A DNA stretch of 64,000 nucleotides, taken from contig CM055099.1 in assembly GCA_029204225.1 (NCBI GenBank), positions 61,907,753 to 61,971,752 of the forward strand, read 5' to 3'. Of this stretch, positions 11,522-22,620 are shown piece by piece. The translations under genes were made by a program, and so were the position numbers. Below the pieces are notes generated by a model. The model worked only from the letters and a program-made list of their open reading frames with translations. It was not told where the DNA came from and ran no database searches. Every line of letters begins with the position of its first letter. Within the stretch, counting starts at the first letter, position 1. The DNA comes from Diphasiastrum complanatum. Its lineage: Eukaryota; Streptophyta; Lycopodiopsida; Lycopodiales; Lycopodiaceae.

Positions 11522-12765
11522 ACCATCCTACACAGTTTCCACTTGGGAAACTTCTTCCTTGCAGTTGGTGATGAAGACAGTGAATAGGACTCAACAGATT
11601 TGCCCCTTTCCTTCCGCTTCCTAGCCTCCTCGGATTCTTCCTCTTGATCACTCATATGATCATCCTGAGGCTCCCCAATATATGGATGTGGATCATCAAG
11701 TATTGGCACAAATTCACTTGTACCATCCTCCATCTCAAGTTCCTCTATAGGAGGCGTTTGATCTTCTTCAAAGATCACATCTCGACTTATGATCCTCTTC
11801 TTGCTAGTAAGATCGTAAAGTCGGTAAGCTTTGCTTTCTTCACAATATCCCAAGAAAATACACTTTGCTGATTTTGCATCCAGCTTCTCCCTGTTATCCT
11901 TGGGAATATGGGCATAGGGCGTACAACCAAACACTCGCAAAGCGCCCACCTTGGGCTTGATGCCGCTAAATGCCTCTTCTGGAGTCTTGCCTTCCATAGC
12001 TTTTGTTGGACTTCTATTCAATAGAAACACTGCTGTGTGCATTGCCTCGCCCCAAAAAGAGTTGGGCAACCCCTTTGCCTTGAGCATGCACCTTGCACAT
12101 TCCACAATAGTTCAGTTCTTTCTCTCTGCTACGCCGTTTTGCTGAGGGGTATGAGGAGCTGTAAGCTGCCTTTTGATCCCATTGGCCTTGCAAAATTCCA
12201 CAAATTCTGCCTTAATGAACTCTCCACCACCATCTGACCTGAGCATCTTTATCTTCTTTCCTGAATGTTCTTCTACCAAAGCTTTGAAATGCAGGAAGTA
12301 CTTGAATGCTTCAGATTTTAACTTCAAGAAATAAATCCAAATCTTGCGTGAAAAGTCATCAATAAAGGTCATAAAGTAATATGCCCCCCCTGCAGATTTG
12401 GTTTGGGTTGGCCCCCACAAATCTGAATGTACCGAGTCAAGTATGCCTGCTGCCTTGCTGGTGCTCTCCTTGGGAACCTTATGTCTTTGCTGTTTTCCCA
12501 TAGCGCAAGCCTCGCAAACTAAAGAGCTTGGCTTAACAACTGGAAGCCCCTCCACCATATGATGCTGGTTCAACACCTGCATGCTTTGGTAGCCAAGATG
12601 TCCATACCTATCCACATCACTTCCTTTTGCTGTATAAGCATGCTGACTAGGGATAGAAGTGTACAACATGTATAGATTATCTTCCTGCAATCCTTTGGCC
12701 ACAACCTTCATATTATCACTCAAGTCCAACACAAGACAAGAAGTAGCATCAAATTCTACTTTCAT
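11518..12765 (-). pseudogene. copia integrase
   Basis: Two stretches in the same frame (12112-12765 and 11518-12105) are divided by a TGA at 12112-12114. The first has the zinc-binding end (CEACAMGKQQRH), then HSDLWGPTQTKSAGG, MLRSDGGGEF and PHTPQQNGVAERKN, the DDE core. The second holds FWGEAMHTAVFLLNRSP and the C-terminal GCTPYAHIPKDNREKLD region. The TGA replaces what is normally Arg in this motif; CGA to TGA is a typical result of cytosine methylation and deamination. Confidence 0.94.
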
Positions 12766-12786
12766 ATTTTGTTGAGTGATAGCTCC

Positions 12787-13885
12787 TACTCAAAGAAGAT
12801 TTTTTGCAAGTCCTGGTACATATAAGACATTCTTAATGACTTTGACTTCTCCTGATGGAAGCTTTATAGGTACTGTGCCTTTTCCCTTGACCTTGTGTGT
12901 TGAGTTGTCACCTAGGCACACCTCTTGTCCATCACAAATCCCCACAAAGGTATCAGACCAATCCCTATGAGGGGTCATGTGCTTTGAAGCACCTGAGTCA
13001 ATGTACCAACCACCTGTTGTAGCTTGTGAGGCCAATGCAACAGAGAATAACTCAGCTTGCCTTATGTCACTCTGCTCCTCTCTTGCAACACTCTGAACAA
13101 CATTTCCTTCTTGCTTCTTTGTGCCCTTCTTTTGGTCTGCAAGCTTCTTCCTGCACTCAAAAGCAAAGTGTCCATATTTACCACAGTAATTGCAATTCCC
13201 CTTCCTTCGAGGTGTGGAAGAAGTATTTGAGGAGGATTGTGCTTCTGACATCTGCAAGTTCTCCATTCCTTGCTCCGGTGTTTGTGGTGCTCCTTTGTTC
13301 TTGCCTTTACCTTTCTTCTTATCCTTGGCTGGATTTTGCTTCTTCTTAGAAGCAAAGGCATGCTCCTGGAATTCTTCTCTCTTGGAGAGATTAACTCTCC
13401 TCATCTCCTCCTGTAACAAGAGACCATAGACTTCTTCATAGGTAGGGATCTTCTCTCTCACAGATATCATCATCACAAAGTTCTGATCTAATATCCTGAA
13501 TCTTCGTAAGATGATCAATAACTGTCTCCCCTGTCTCCATTCTGAGAGTATACAACTTGTTCTTCAAGTAGAGAAACCTAGTTGTACTTGCTGTCTCATA
13601 CAATGCACAAAGAATGTGCCATGCATCTACAGGCCCTTTAGCTGACTTGATTAGAGGAATCACATTATCCCTCACTGACATGTTGATGATCATGTGTGCC
13701 TTTTCCCTTCTCTTGATATAGTCCTTGAGTTCAAGTTCAGATGTTGGAACAGGCTCCTCACCTGTCACAAGCTTCCAACATTCTTTGTCTTCAAGAATGT
13801 TCTTGATCTTGAATTATCATATGCTAAAGTTAGTGCCATCAAGCCGGCTGGCTTCACTCAGCATGCTCTCTGCAAGACTAGACAT
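12787..13885 (-). pseudogene. copia gag and protease
   Basis: The likely start is ATG at 13885-13883. Two adjacent stops near 13830-13840 occur where relatives have a Trp-Lys pair. The gag core (13436-13768) then shifts frame into 12790-13518. That stretch has the zinc knuckle CNYCGKYGHFAFEC and the protease WYIDSGASKHMT. A TGA at 12787-12789 interrupts the link to the integrase frame, which is otherwise continuous. Confidence 0.92.
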
Positions 13886-14294
13886 AGCTGGATAGAAATA
13901 AAACACAAAAGGCAAACTGGGGTTTTCACCCAACTAGGGTATGCAGCCACTTGCTCAATAACCCTCAGCTTCTGGATTTGAAACTATCCCCCTGAATGGC
14001 TGTCCTAGCCCTTGTCCAAGATCCACTCAGAACTTTCACTGAAGTCCCCACTGTAGAAAGTGCCCTCCTACAGTCCTGGTTGTCCAAAAAGACTCAAAAA
14101 GTTTTGTCCCAAATTAGAACTTTTTGGCTCCCTGTACTCCCCTTGCCAACGGTACTCCAACCATGCAGATAGCACAGAGATCAGATGCCCCTACAAAAAG
14201 TGCTCCCTCCTCAAAGGTAAGCTGCTCTCCAGGAATGGCAGGAATCTGATCAAAATAGGTCCAAGCTTTCACCACACCACAGGCAACATAACCT
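13886..14294 (-). other. copia leader, no gene
   Basis: Untranslated region between PBS and gag. A hydrophobic open frame crosses it into the LTR but has no recognisable domain. Confidence 0.7.
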
Positions 14295-14306
14295 GCTCTG
14301 ATACCA
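14295..14306 (-). other. copia primer-binding site
   Basis: On the minus strand TGGTATCAGAGC directly follows the 5' LTR, complementary to initiator tRNA-Met. Confidence 0.93.
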
Positions 14307-14691
14307 TGACAAATTCCAAGGCCTAGCGATGGAGTATCATAACAGCATAGTAAGCACACCTTGAAAAAACCAGCTATGGAGTAGAACACGAAAGCAAGAG
14401 AGGGAGAGGACTTCAAAGCTCACACAACTTGAATGATTATTCAAAGTGTAGTAGGGCGTGGAAACCTCTCCAAACTTTGGGCTACATTTAGCATGTAATG
14501 TATAGAGGTGGTGTCTTGCTAATTCTAGCTCTAGAACCCACATGGGTCCTCAACCTACTTGATATTACTTGCCTAATTAGCACAAGTGGGGTGTACTATG
14601 TACATAAATGTTTTACCCCCATGTCTTATGCACAACTTACAAGTTACAAATATACAAGCCTTAAGGGGCAAAATAGGCATTTATTTCAACA
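14307..14691 (-). repeat. copia 5' LTR (intact)
   Basis: 385 bp, TGACAAATTCC...TTTCAACA on the plus strand, followed by target duplication GTATA at 14692-14696. Confidence 0.95.
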
Positions 14692-14696
14692 GTATA

Positions 14697-15342
14697 GCTC
14701 CTATCTTATACACCTCCTTGGGAGTCAGGTCAATACACGAGTCACCCTCTGGGATGGCAACACGTATACATGAGTAGGTACTAGGTAGGGTGTTGTCTCC
14801 ATTTCAGCTGGTGTTGCGAGCTGTAAAGATAGCCCTCGGGCCTCTTTCACTACTGTAACACCTCGCTCTATGCTTCCTTGCTTGATGTCTTTCCGGAAGC
14901 CATCCACAGAGAGGTACGGGCATCTATTGGTCGTCGAGGAGCCGTTCCTGATGGCACGGCATTGACGACAACAACTGCGCTGCCCATCCATTCGTATATA
15001 TCACTGATCTGTTAGCAAAATCACCACGAACAGCAATCGCTCCTTGAATGCTTAGCCTGACCAGCGCATTTTTTCCCAGAATTTCTAACAGAACTGAGTA
15101 TTGGTTTTCCAGCAATCTAATCGCATCTTTTCCCACGATTTTTCAATGTTTGTGAGGCAATTGCTAATGCTGGATTTCTAGCAAGTTTGAGCACACTTCT
15201 GAGCCAATTTTCAGCGCGTTTCTAAAGCAGATTTGAGCGTTGATTTCCCCTCCTTAATCAGTCCAATAGGTGAGCAGCAGGTGACAGAAGCATGGCAATC
15301 GTTCCCAAATACAGAAATAGGTCATTCTTTGCTCTGGTGTTC
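14697..15342. other. Unassigned sequence right of the copia element
   Basis: It continues the sequence interrupted at 3150. A minus-strand open frame at 14725-14991 (88 codons, including DGFRKDIKQGSIERGVTV) is not recognised and has no supporting context. Nothing else is identifiable. Confidence 0.35.
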
Positions 15343-15473
15343 CAGCGATGGAGCACCAAGCAATAGTATTCCAGTGATGGAGCACCAGAGGGAGACCAGC
15401 GATGGAGCTGAAGAGGGAGATCAGCGATGGAGCACCAGAGGGAGACCAGCGATGGAGAGCACCAGAGGGAGAT
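15343..15473. repeat. Imperfect minisatellite, five units of 25-29 bp
   Basis: Units begin CAGCGATGGAG and mostly end CACCAGAGGGAGA. Unit length is not a multiple of three, so it is not a protein repeat. It lies just before the TA/GA array and may belong to a LINE 5' region, as the 60-bp repeats at 39116 do. Confidence 0.8.
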
Positions 15474-15539
15474 CAGCTTGTCAAGGAAAACATCCATGCT
15501 TCCGACTTAGGCTACGTGCTTTGATGGAGCTAGCATCGC

Positions 15540-15543
<4 letters not shown>

Positions 15544-15615
<72 letters not shown>
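15544..15615. repeat. (TA)n(GA)n microsatellite
   Basis: About 17 TA units run directly into about 18 GA units. The GA part abuts the LINE 3' end at 15616. Confidence 0.97.
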
Positions 15616-15618
<3 letters not shown>

Positions 15619-15799
15619 TATTAACGTCTTTTGGGCACCCATGGGTGCATAAGACCAAAAAGAAAATATTGACAAGCAATAGTGGGAGCATCATCCATAG
15701 GAGGACATGGCCTTAAAATGCTATAAACTAGCTACGAATGAAAGTAGAACAAAGCAGAAGTGAAATAAGCACACAACACGGGCCAGGTATAACAAGAAC
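15616..15799 (-). mobile_element. LINE 3' end fragment (copy 1b)
   Basis: On the minus strand this is a LINE 3' untranslated piece only. It ends in the family hairpin and TTAATAAAG, then CT repeats. It lies between two GA arrays and carries no coding sequence, so it is either a strongly 5'-truncated insertion or a remnant. Confidence 0.7.
15626..15655 (-). other. LINE 3'-terminal hairpin, instance a
   Basis: Outer stem GTCTT/AAGAC, inner stem GCACCC/GGGTGC. See the finding on covariation. Confidence 0.8.

Positions 15800-15867
<68 letters not shown>
15800..15867. repeat. (GA)n with an internal run of 13 G
   Basis: GA repeats on either side of G13 (15824-15836). It abuts the 3' end of LINE copy 2. 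Confidence 0.97.
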
Positions 15868-15870
<3 letters not shown>

Positions 15871-15894
15871 AGAATTAGAATTATTATTATTAAC

Positions 15895-15923
15895 GTCTTT
15901 TGGTACCCAAAGGTACATAAGAC
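15895..15923 (-). other. LINE 3'-terminal hairpin, instance b
   Basis: Outer GTCTT/AAGAC, inner GTACC/GGTAC; 3' end of LINE copy 2. Confidence 0.82.
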
Positions 15924-16303
15924 AAAAGAGAGTACAAAAAGTGAGGAGCATTGTCTGCATACGGACTTATTTACTAGTAAAAAGAAAAGAGAGTAGCATA
16001 TCTATCTCTCTATCTCTAAGAAGAAGTATCAAAGCCTGACCACCAGCTTTGCGAGGGTACAATGCAAGAGCTTAACCACTTGCTCTGCGGAGGAGACTAG
16101 CTATGAGCAAGCTGAAAATAATGAGTGATAGTAGTAGTGGAGCGTGCTGTAGACTGGCGGGAAGCCCGTGAAGATCTGGTGATCTTGGATCTAGCAGAAG
16201 TATGTGAGACTCTCTGTGACTTCGATCTCCGAATGGGGACTTCAAAATCCACAACGTAAATATCCTCTCTGTCTCGCTTCTGGAAAAATTGGGTAATATG
16301 AGC

Positions 16304-18161
16304 CTAACTCTGATCCATATCTGTGGTAGGTAGAAGTGAAGCTCGTAGAGTATACATCTCTCTCAATAGAAGACCTACACATCTGGAGTCTGGATACTCG
16401 AGGAAGGATTGCAACGTGAGAGGTGTATCTCTGTATAAACAGTGGTATCGCCCTCTGATCTCATAATATACTGGACATCGAAAGATGAAATGAAACTCAT
16501 CCTCCACCTCCTGAAGAGAACAAAGCTGACATATCCTTTGCAATCTTGGAGTGGCCGTGTATCTACCCGTCTCGATAGCTAGCTGATGAGAAGAGACTCG
16601 AAGCTGTCCCATACGGTACCTCAAACCAAAAGATAATGGTTGTGTAAGATATGCTGGAAGGATAGGAGTGCCCGTAGTAGATGTGTGCCATAGAAATGTA
16701 TCTTGACCTTATCAAGGTCAGGCTGTGACCAAATAGTGCATATGTAGCTCCGATAAATATGCTGTCTGATATAAGCATGAGTTCTGCTCGGAAGATCAAG
16801 TACAGATAAGCCCCAAGTCCGAAGAAGGGCTGAGACACTGCCAAACCAAGAATGCTTGGCCCCCTGTCCAACAATGGTGTGTGATGAAGTGAGAGCAGTA
16901 ACAATATATCTAGAAGTGTCTAACTCTGATATCCTGTGAAGAAAGGTAATGATCCGAAACATAGCACCGATAACCAGAGGAAGGGAAGCAAACTCCGCTA
17001 ATATGATATCATGTGGCACCGAGGGCTTAGCCCTAATCATCCTGCTAAGCATGAGAATCTGGTTTCCGAGTAAGATCCCTCCAAGTATCACGTGATAAAT
17101 TCGGATACCAAGTCTCAGCAGAGTATAAAACAACCTGGGAGACAATGGTAGAAAATAGTAAGCATCTGGTAGCAGGGTCCTGTACATAATATGTGGAACA
17201 GAATCTCTCCATATGAACAAGAGAAGTATGCCCCTTACGGAGTCTGGTGAGGGCACCCGGTCAGAACGTGTGGACCAGAGAAAAGTACTCCCAAATAAGT
17301 GTAAGAGGTCACAATCTTAATCGGCAACCCATCATAATAGAAGGTCACATCTATCACATGCTGTGTATTGGTATTGAACACCATAATCTTGGTCTTCTTA
17401 GTATTAACCGTCAATCCCCAAAGCTGACAGAAGTGATGTAAAGCAAAAAGGTGTCTCTGTAAGCCAGCTGCAGAGGATGAGAGAAGAACCAAATCATCAG
17501 TGTATAGGAGAATGGGGATAATAATATATTCTAAGGGACAGCCCTCTCCATCTTCCTCTCGAATAATCCGCTCGAGGTCATCAATATATAGTGCAAAGGG
17601 AGTAGGAGATAAGGGGCAGCCCTGCTTCACTCCAATGGTAGAATGGATCAGCGGGGACCAACCATTACCATCCCTGAAACGCGGCCAAACTCGCTCATAT
17701 AAAGTAATGATCGCGGCAATAGTCTCGTCTGTGAAGCCAAGTGAAGATAATCTCTGGAAAAGGAGATGTCTCGGAACTGAGTCAAAAGCTTTGCGGAAGT
17801 CCACAAAGTAGCAATTAACTCTCTGTCTCTGATGGCGTGCCTCCTCGATGATGCATCTCAAAATGAAAATCTGATCTGAGGTAGAGTATCCTGGTCTAAA
17901 CCCAGCCTTTGACCCATAGCATGTAAATTCAATCTCAGCAAAAGATCCAGTAACCGTCTGTAAAATGGAACCATAAATCTTAGACAAAGTGTGACCAATC
18001 ATAATTGTGCGATAGTTTTCTACATTCATGGGATCACCTGCCTTGAGGATGGGACGAAGGATATTAGTACACCATGTGGTAGGAAAAGTGATCTCAGAGA
18101 GTAAAATAGAGTGAGTAGGAGTGAGATTAACTTCAAGTAGATATTGCAATTTCAAATGCAT
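16304..18161 (-). pseudogene. LINE ORF2 reverse transcriptase and C-terminal region (copy 2)
   Basis: 17235-18161 holds the fingers and palm: KAGFRPGYSTSDQIFILR, CYFVDFRKAFDSVPRHLL, GVKQGCPLSP and LLYTDDLVLLSS. The catalytic box is YTDD here instead of the YADD seen in copy 1. The region after the palm is spread over three frames (16621-17256, 16563-16904, 16304-16624) and ends in a CCHC-like knuckle, CQLC...HFIFRC. The AGFRPG-STSDQIF style of fingers motif differs from the usual angiosperm L1 form. Confidence 0.9.
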
Positions 18162-18165
18162 TGTT

Positions 18166-18380
18166 GCAAGGAGTTCACGGTTTTCTTAATCGGAATTCTA
18201 GACATGTCTGTTTGAAAATACGACAATCTAAAACTCGCTAAAATCACAAATTATTACTCATAATTTGTCCAACCCTATATAATTGTACTTACATAATCTA
18301 TTGTACTTGCATGATCATTTATATGATATACAAGTACAAAATCCAATCATCTAGGAGTTATTCAAGAGAAGAATTGTACA
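18166..18380. other. AT-rich segment inside LINE copy 2
   Basis: Between the RT fingers and the endonuclease the sequence changes to AT-rich DNA with no LINE similarity and repeated TTGTACTT/AAGTACAA strings. It may be a small inserted element; no terminal repeats or target duplication could be fixed by eye. Confidence 0.4.
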
Positions 18381-18569
18381 GGTCACAACGGTCTTAAAAG
18401 CGTGAGCAATAAAGGGCGAGATAAGATGTGCTACAGGTTTTAGGAAATATGTGTTTAGAGAATCATAGTCAGTGGCCTTATGAAGTTTGGCATGGTTAAT
18501 GGCATTTTCAACCATGTGTGGAGTAAAGAGCGTGCAGCGGGCAGGTCGTGGTGAGAGTAAGGTAGGAGG

Positions 18570-19960
18570 TTAGTCTAGGGTAACTTTTTTCAGGTGTTGT
18601 TTGAGTGTTGTAGGGGAGTGTAATCTGGCATATACCACATGTTTGTGAAGAGAGCGACATTCTGCATCATACCAGCGGTTGTGAACACGTCTATGAGATG
18701 ATATCATATTGGTGGGGAAAGATGAGGACGCTGCAGATAAGAGGGATTTAGAGAGAAGAGTGGCTTGTTGCTCAACTGATGCCGTGAAAGGGAAGCTAGT
18801 AAGTAGTTGAGACAAGGTTGTGGTGTAGTTTGCGAGTCCAGAGTGAGTAAAAGGGAAACGTTTGTTAGTAGAAGAGGAGCGTGGAACTTCAAAAGACGGG
18901 GTTATGTGACCAAGTGAGAGGCGTAGGAGTGAGTGATTGGAAATGGTAGGAGGTGTAATGGAGAAATCAGAGATGTGAGGGATCAAAGCAGGTGATCCAA
19001 TTAAATAGTCAACTACCCTATGTCCTCCACCAAGGTTACATGTCGATTCGAATCGGCCTATTCGAATCCTCCGATTTGTCCCGATTCGAACCAAATTCGA
19101 ACCGGCTAGCTAGGTTCGAATCGGGAAACGGTTCAAACCGTTTTCTTTTTGTTCTTTGTTTTGTCGGTTGAGGGGGCCAAAAAACGGTTTGAATCGGTTT
19201 GAACCGGTCTCCGGTTCGAATTGGCCCCTAACGGTTCAAAGGTTTGAACCGCGATAGGCGGTTTGAATCGCGGTTCGATGCAACTATGTCCTCCACCATG
19301 AGTGTAACATGTAAACGCTGATGAGGAAGGCCACAGTGTGAAGCCATTTAGGATGGCAAGAGAATGTGTCTTCGCAGGAGTAATCAATTGCTCTCCAAAA
19401 GATGTAACTGAAGTGTGTGCATCCTGTGATACTCGATCAAGTCCCATATCTAGTGGATGAAGTCGGAGAAAGTCAGTATCTGCATGAAATTTTGTCTGTC
19501 TGGAGCTAGTACGGGCGTTGAAATCTCCTGCTAATAAAATGTAGCCCTGCTGAGAAAAAACAGCAATATCATCTGAGAGTGCCTGAAATGGGTCCCCACC
19601 AAACGTCGAAGTCTGTGGAGCAAAGTAACATACAGCCATATAAATGTCCTGAGGTAATCCCAAAAATGAACCAATAGTATGTAGCCATATATATCGAGCA
19701 TATGGATCTTGCTTAACCATCTTAACTACAGTGGCTCTATATAAACAAGCTACTCCGCCAGATCCACGACAAGTTTTTCCTCTCACAAATGGGAGGAAAC
19801 AAGAATGCCAAGAGTAATCTTGTATATGTGGAAGACGATGATATAAAGACTCATGGGTTTCACCCAACAACAAAATGTCGCATTTGCTAATAAAATCAGT
19901 AAAATCTCCTGCCGATGATGATGATAAAAAACCATTGCAATTCCAGAAGCCAAGTCTCAA
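18570..19960 (-). pseudogene. LINE ORF2 APE-type endonuclease (copy 2)
   Basis: The start MRLGFWNCNGF lies at 19960 with the first metal-binding Asn; GETHESLY follows, then GSGGVACLYR, LLAGDFNARTS and, after an inserted repeat, VVDYLIGSP and SNHSLLRLS. All APE motifs are present, so this is the reference copy for the domain. The reading frame is broken at 19018-19298 by an insertion with a 15-bp duplication. Confidence 0.92.
19018..19298. mobile_element. TTCGAA-rich insertion with 15-bp target duplication
   Basis: CTATGTCCTCCACCA occurs at 19018-19032 and again at 19284-19298. Between the copies are about 250 bp that other LINE copies lack (compare 1540-1580 and 22090-22140). The insert is dominated by alternating GGTTCGAA, TTCGAACC and GAATCGG strings. 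A 15-bp duplication suggests LINE-mediated retroposition (SINE-like), but no A-tail or clear tRNA head is visible. Confidence 0.8.
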
Positions 19961-20009
19961 AATGGTAGGGGATCTCGGGCAGCTCCTAAACCCGAGAGCC
20001 CCAATTTCC

Positions 20010-20422
<413 letters not shown>

Positions 20423-20439
20423 AGAATTATTATATTAAT

Positions 20440-20469
20440 GTCTGTCAAGTACCCGAGGGCACATAAGAC
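20440..20469 (-). other. LINE 3'-terminal hairpin, instance c
   Basis: Outer GTCT/AGAC, inner GTACCC/GGGCAC (one G-U pair in the RNA); 3' end of LINE copy 3. Confidence 0.8.
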
Positions 20470-20654
20470 AAGTAGAAAATACATCAAAAAAGGAGGAGCA
20501 TTGTCCACGTAGGACTTATTCCTAACAGCTAAACCAACACTAAAAAACAGAGAGAAAAACAAAGCTTAACCTCCAGCTCTATTGAGGGTACAATATCAGT
20601 AGCTTAACCATCAGCTACACAGAGGGAAAGAGAAAACTGAAATAAGTTAGCTAA

Positions 20655-22313
20655 CTAGCTAAGTGGATATAAAAAAAACTGCGTGATATGGTGAGAAGCA
20701 GGCGTTGGCCTCCGGTGAAGAACCCTGGGCCTGGAGGAGCGAAGAGGATGCTGGAGCTTCGGACGTCGTACTAGAATGTCTATCTCACTGTCAGAAGTCT
20801 CATCTCTATCCCTCTTCTGGAAAAAGTGCATAATGTGGGACTGACTATGATCCACATCGGAAACATCCACTAAAAAGGATGATCTCAAAGTAAACATCTC
20901 TCGCAATAATAAACCAACACATCTCGCATCTGAGAAGGCAAGGAAAGAAGCAAGTGTAAGTGGAGTATCTCTGTATAAGCAATGGTATCTGCCTTTAATC
21001 TCATAGTAGGCTGGACATCGGAAAATAAAATGGAACTCATCCTTAATCTCCTGTAAAGAGCAGCACTGACAAATCCGTAGCGGTCGAGGTGTGTCTGTGT
21101 ATCTGCCTGTCTCAATAGAGACCCTAAATTGACCAAGACGGTAACGCAGGCCGAAAGATAACGTCTGAGACAAATAACCTGGCCGAATGGGAAGCCTGGA
21201 AACATCAAGCTGAAGAAGATGAGTGTGATAAAAATGAAGCTTGACCGGTGCTGGATCTGGGTGAGACCACACTGTGCTGATGTAAGCTCTGTAAATCTGC
21301 TGGCGGATATATGCGTGTGTCCCATTCGGGAGATCAGATATAGATAAACCCCACCTACTCAAAAGGTCAGAAACACACTGAACCCATGAGGACTTAGCTT
21401 GCTGACTAGCTAGAGTGTGAGAGGATGTGAAAGCTGTAGCAACATATCTGGATGAATCAAGCTCCGAGACTCTATGAATGAATGTGATAATCCGAAATAT
21501 AGCCTCGACAATCAGTGGTGGTGAGGCAAACTCTGCCAGTATGATATCATGGGGAACTGACTGCTTCGCACGGATCATCCGGCTAAGCATAAGGATCTGC
21601 AAACGTGAAATATCAGTCCAAGTATCTCTGGACAAGCCAAGACACCATGTCTCTGCTGAATATAGAGCCACCGGGGAGACAGTGGCAGAAAAAAGGCGAC
21701 AACGCGAGTGCTATCTAGAGTATACAACTTTTTTATGCAATGAGAAGCACTCTGTATCATACCATTTGTTGTGAGTGTGTTTATGCGAAGGGAAGTTTTT
21801 CGAAGGATAGGCAGTATTGGCAGATTGCAAAAGAGACTGAGATAAAAAGATAGCTTGTTGGTCAACTGAGGAGGTGAAGGGGAAGTCTTGGAGAAAAGTA
21901 ACTAGGGACTCGGTGTAAAGGGGAAAACCAGATGGAGAGAAAACCGGGCGATGGTGATGAGTGGGACGGTGTGTTGTGACTATGGTACTATGATGACCAA
22001 GGGATAGAAGTAGGAGGGAGTGATCCGAAATGGTAGGAGGTATAATGCAGAAGGTATGAAGAAATGGGATCAAAGCCGGTGACCCAATGAAGTAGTCAAC
22101 AACACTATGTCCTCCTCCATGTGGGTGACAAGTAAAATGATATGACGAAGGCCAGTAAGGAAGGCCATTCAAAATGGTTAAGGAATGGGCCTCTGCTAAA
22201 TCAATCAGCCGCTCTCCATAATTTTTACAGGTGTGCAGATGAAGAAGGCAAAAGTGTTGTGTTGTCTGTTGGAAATCATGGGTGGTTGATGTCATTGTCA
22301 AATCTGATTGCAC
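20655..22313 (-). pseudogene. LINE ORF2 with endonuclease joined to C-terminal region (copy 3)
   Basis: 21711-22313 encodes the endonuclease from the ILNGLPYW region through VVDYFIGSP and ISDHSLLLLSLG to a NKWYDTECFSLHKK ending. 20655-21671 encodes MLSRMIRAKQSVPHDIILAEF, then SYLSQTLSFGLRYRLGQFRVS and the knuckle CQCC...HFIFRC. The RT catalytic region between them is missing. The copy could not have retrotransposed with its own enzyme. Confidence 0.88.
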
Positions 22314-22330
22314 AATGCATGGGATGAGCG

Positions 22331-22620
22331 TGAGAAGGCCGCGACATCAGCCTTCGCTAAAATTAACGTTGATGAAAATGCGAAAAACGTGACACTCTGA
22401 CAAATGCCTTAAAAATTGATTTACAGGATACCATCGCTTTTCTATAAGGACACCTTTGGCATTTGTAGGGCAGTGACGTCTTTTTCGCTTGTCATAAATC
22501 ACGTGTAAAAACACAGCGTTGTCTTTTTCGCCTGTGGAAATCCCCGAGTAAAAATGCAGACAGTCACGTTTTTTGCCTGTCTTATTTTACATGTAAATAT
22601 GCATACTTTTTTCGGGTAAT
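22331..22620. other. Unassigned spacer with degenerate tandem units
   Basis: 22470-22605 contains three loosely similar units of about 45 bp with the pattern GTCTTTTTCGC-TGT...GTAAAAA-GCA. No protein is evident. It forms the junction between LINE copy 3 and the gypsy gag at 22621. Confidence 0.5.

Larger units (their letters stand above)
3146..14696 (-). mobile_element. Ty1/copia LTR retrotransposon with TSD GTATA, hosting a nested Ty3 element
   Basis: The element proper is 3151-14691, flanked by the 5-bp duplication GTATA (3146-3150 and 14692-14696). The LTRs start TGACAAATTCC and end TTTCAACA on the plus strand. The left LTR is in two pieces (3151-3308 and 9620-9856) because a Ty3 element sits inside it. 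The right LTR is 14307-14691. Internal order on the minus strand is PBS, gag, protease, integrase, reverse transcriptase, RNase H, polypurine tract, which is the copia order. The LTRs differ at about nine substitutions plus two indels over 385 bp. The coding region carries several stops and frameshifts. Confidence 0.95.

Noticed and set aside
14114..14416. Hydrophobic protein in the copia leader
   Set aside because: It crosses PBS and LTR and has no relatives in this window; leader frames of this size occur by chance.
15343..15473. CRISPR-like array
   Set aside because: Units are contiguous and lack unique spacers of constant length; the genome is eukaryotic.
15233..15960. Open frames of Ser-Leu or Arg-Glu repeats over GA arrays (also 20122-20562, 37223-37718, 39059-39772, 39830-40088)
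   Set aside because: They are translations of microsatellites, open in several frames on both strands, with no independent coding evidence.
19052..19283. tRNA gene suggested by GGTTCGAATC (B-box-like)
   Set aside because: The motif recurs many times with no A box at the right spacing and no cloverleaf.
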